64,000 nt of DNA, taken from Paenibacillus thiaminolyticus (GTDB lineage: Bacteria; Bacillota; Bacilli; Paenibacillales; Paenibacillaceae). Each line of letters begins with the position of its first letter. The first letter of the stretch is position 1. The stretch is from assembly GCF_007066085.1 (NCBI RefSeq), contig NZ_CP041405.1, positions 4,171,001 through 4,235,000 of the forward strand. The letters run 5' to 3'. The notes under the pieces are model-generated. The model was not told where the DNA came from. It made no database searches and saw nothing but the letters and a program-made list of their open reading frames with translations. Of this stretch, positions 63,996 through 64,000 are shown one piece after another. The position numbers and the translations under genes were made by a program.

Positions 63996-64000
63996 GCTCA

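Noticed and set aside
63998..64000. Start of the lasso precursor or cyclase gene
   Set aside because: Only a possible reverse-strand TGA is visible; nothing can be assigned from three bases.

Overview
The window comes from a Gram-positive, endospore-former-type Firmicute, most likely a Paenibacillus. The gene content (YesM/YesN plus LplB/LplC-type sugar transporters, a B. subtilis-like eps locus with SinI and SinR, a Spo0A-type box), strong GGAGG ribosome sites, frequent GTG/TTG starts and fairly high GC all fit. The species cannot be fixed by eye. No rRNA, tRNA or CRISPR array was seen.

Layout. 0-9.4 kb: a repeat-rich border, an M50B-like membrane protease, a probably frameshifted cell-wall hydrolase lipoprotein, an S9-type hydrolase, a Mug-type DNA glycosylase, a UvrD/PcrA-like helicase, and a PadR-controlled ABC exporter with palindromic operators. 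9.9-20.7 kb: housekeeping metabolism (aldehyde dehydrogenase, formate-tetrahydrofolate ligase, a thiamine-binding-type protein, a membrane GDPD phosphodiesterase, glutamate dehydrogenase, an SGNH hydrolase) and an OmpR/histidine-kinase pair. 20.8-23 kb: a variable island with tandem repeats and a catalytically degenerate IS1595-type transposase gene behind duplicated LexA-like dyads. 23-38 kb: a DD-carboxypeptidase, then a carbohydrate region: GH130 phosphorylase, LacI repressor, two solute-binding lipoproteins, a YesM/YesN two-component system, two permeases and an FAD oxidoreductase.

38-60.4 kb is an exopolysaccharide locus ordered much like B. subtilis epsA-O: Wzz, BY-kinase-like protein (Walker A lysine lost), a candidate EAR RNA, EpsC, GalU, glycosyltransferases, EpsG, EpsL, EpsN, an inverted EpsM, a nucleotidyltransferase-fold protein, a pyruvyl transferase-like protein, an unusual PP-loop protein, flippase and GalE. 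It ends with a SinI gene (too short for ordinary calling) facing SinR. Palindromes matching the SinR half-site GTTCTYT fill the -35/-10 spacer in front of wzz and lie between the epsM-like and nucleotidyltransferase genes. A Spo0A-type box lies upstream of sinI. The whole Spo0A - SinI - SinR - eps circuit can therefore be read from the DNA.

60.5-64 kb (minus strand) is the distal half of a lasso-peptide cluster of the kinase-bearing (paeninodin-like) type: HPr-kinase-like kinase, PqqD-like B1, protease B2 and ABC exporter, each overlapping the next by 4 nt. It runs toward sinR with no visible terminator. The precursor peptide and cyclase should lie just beyond base 64000.
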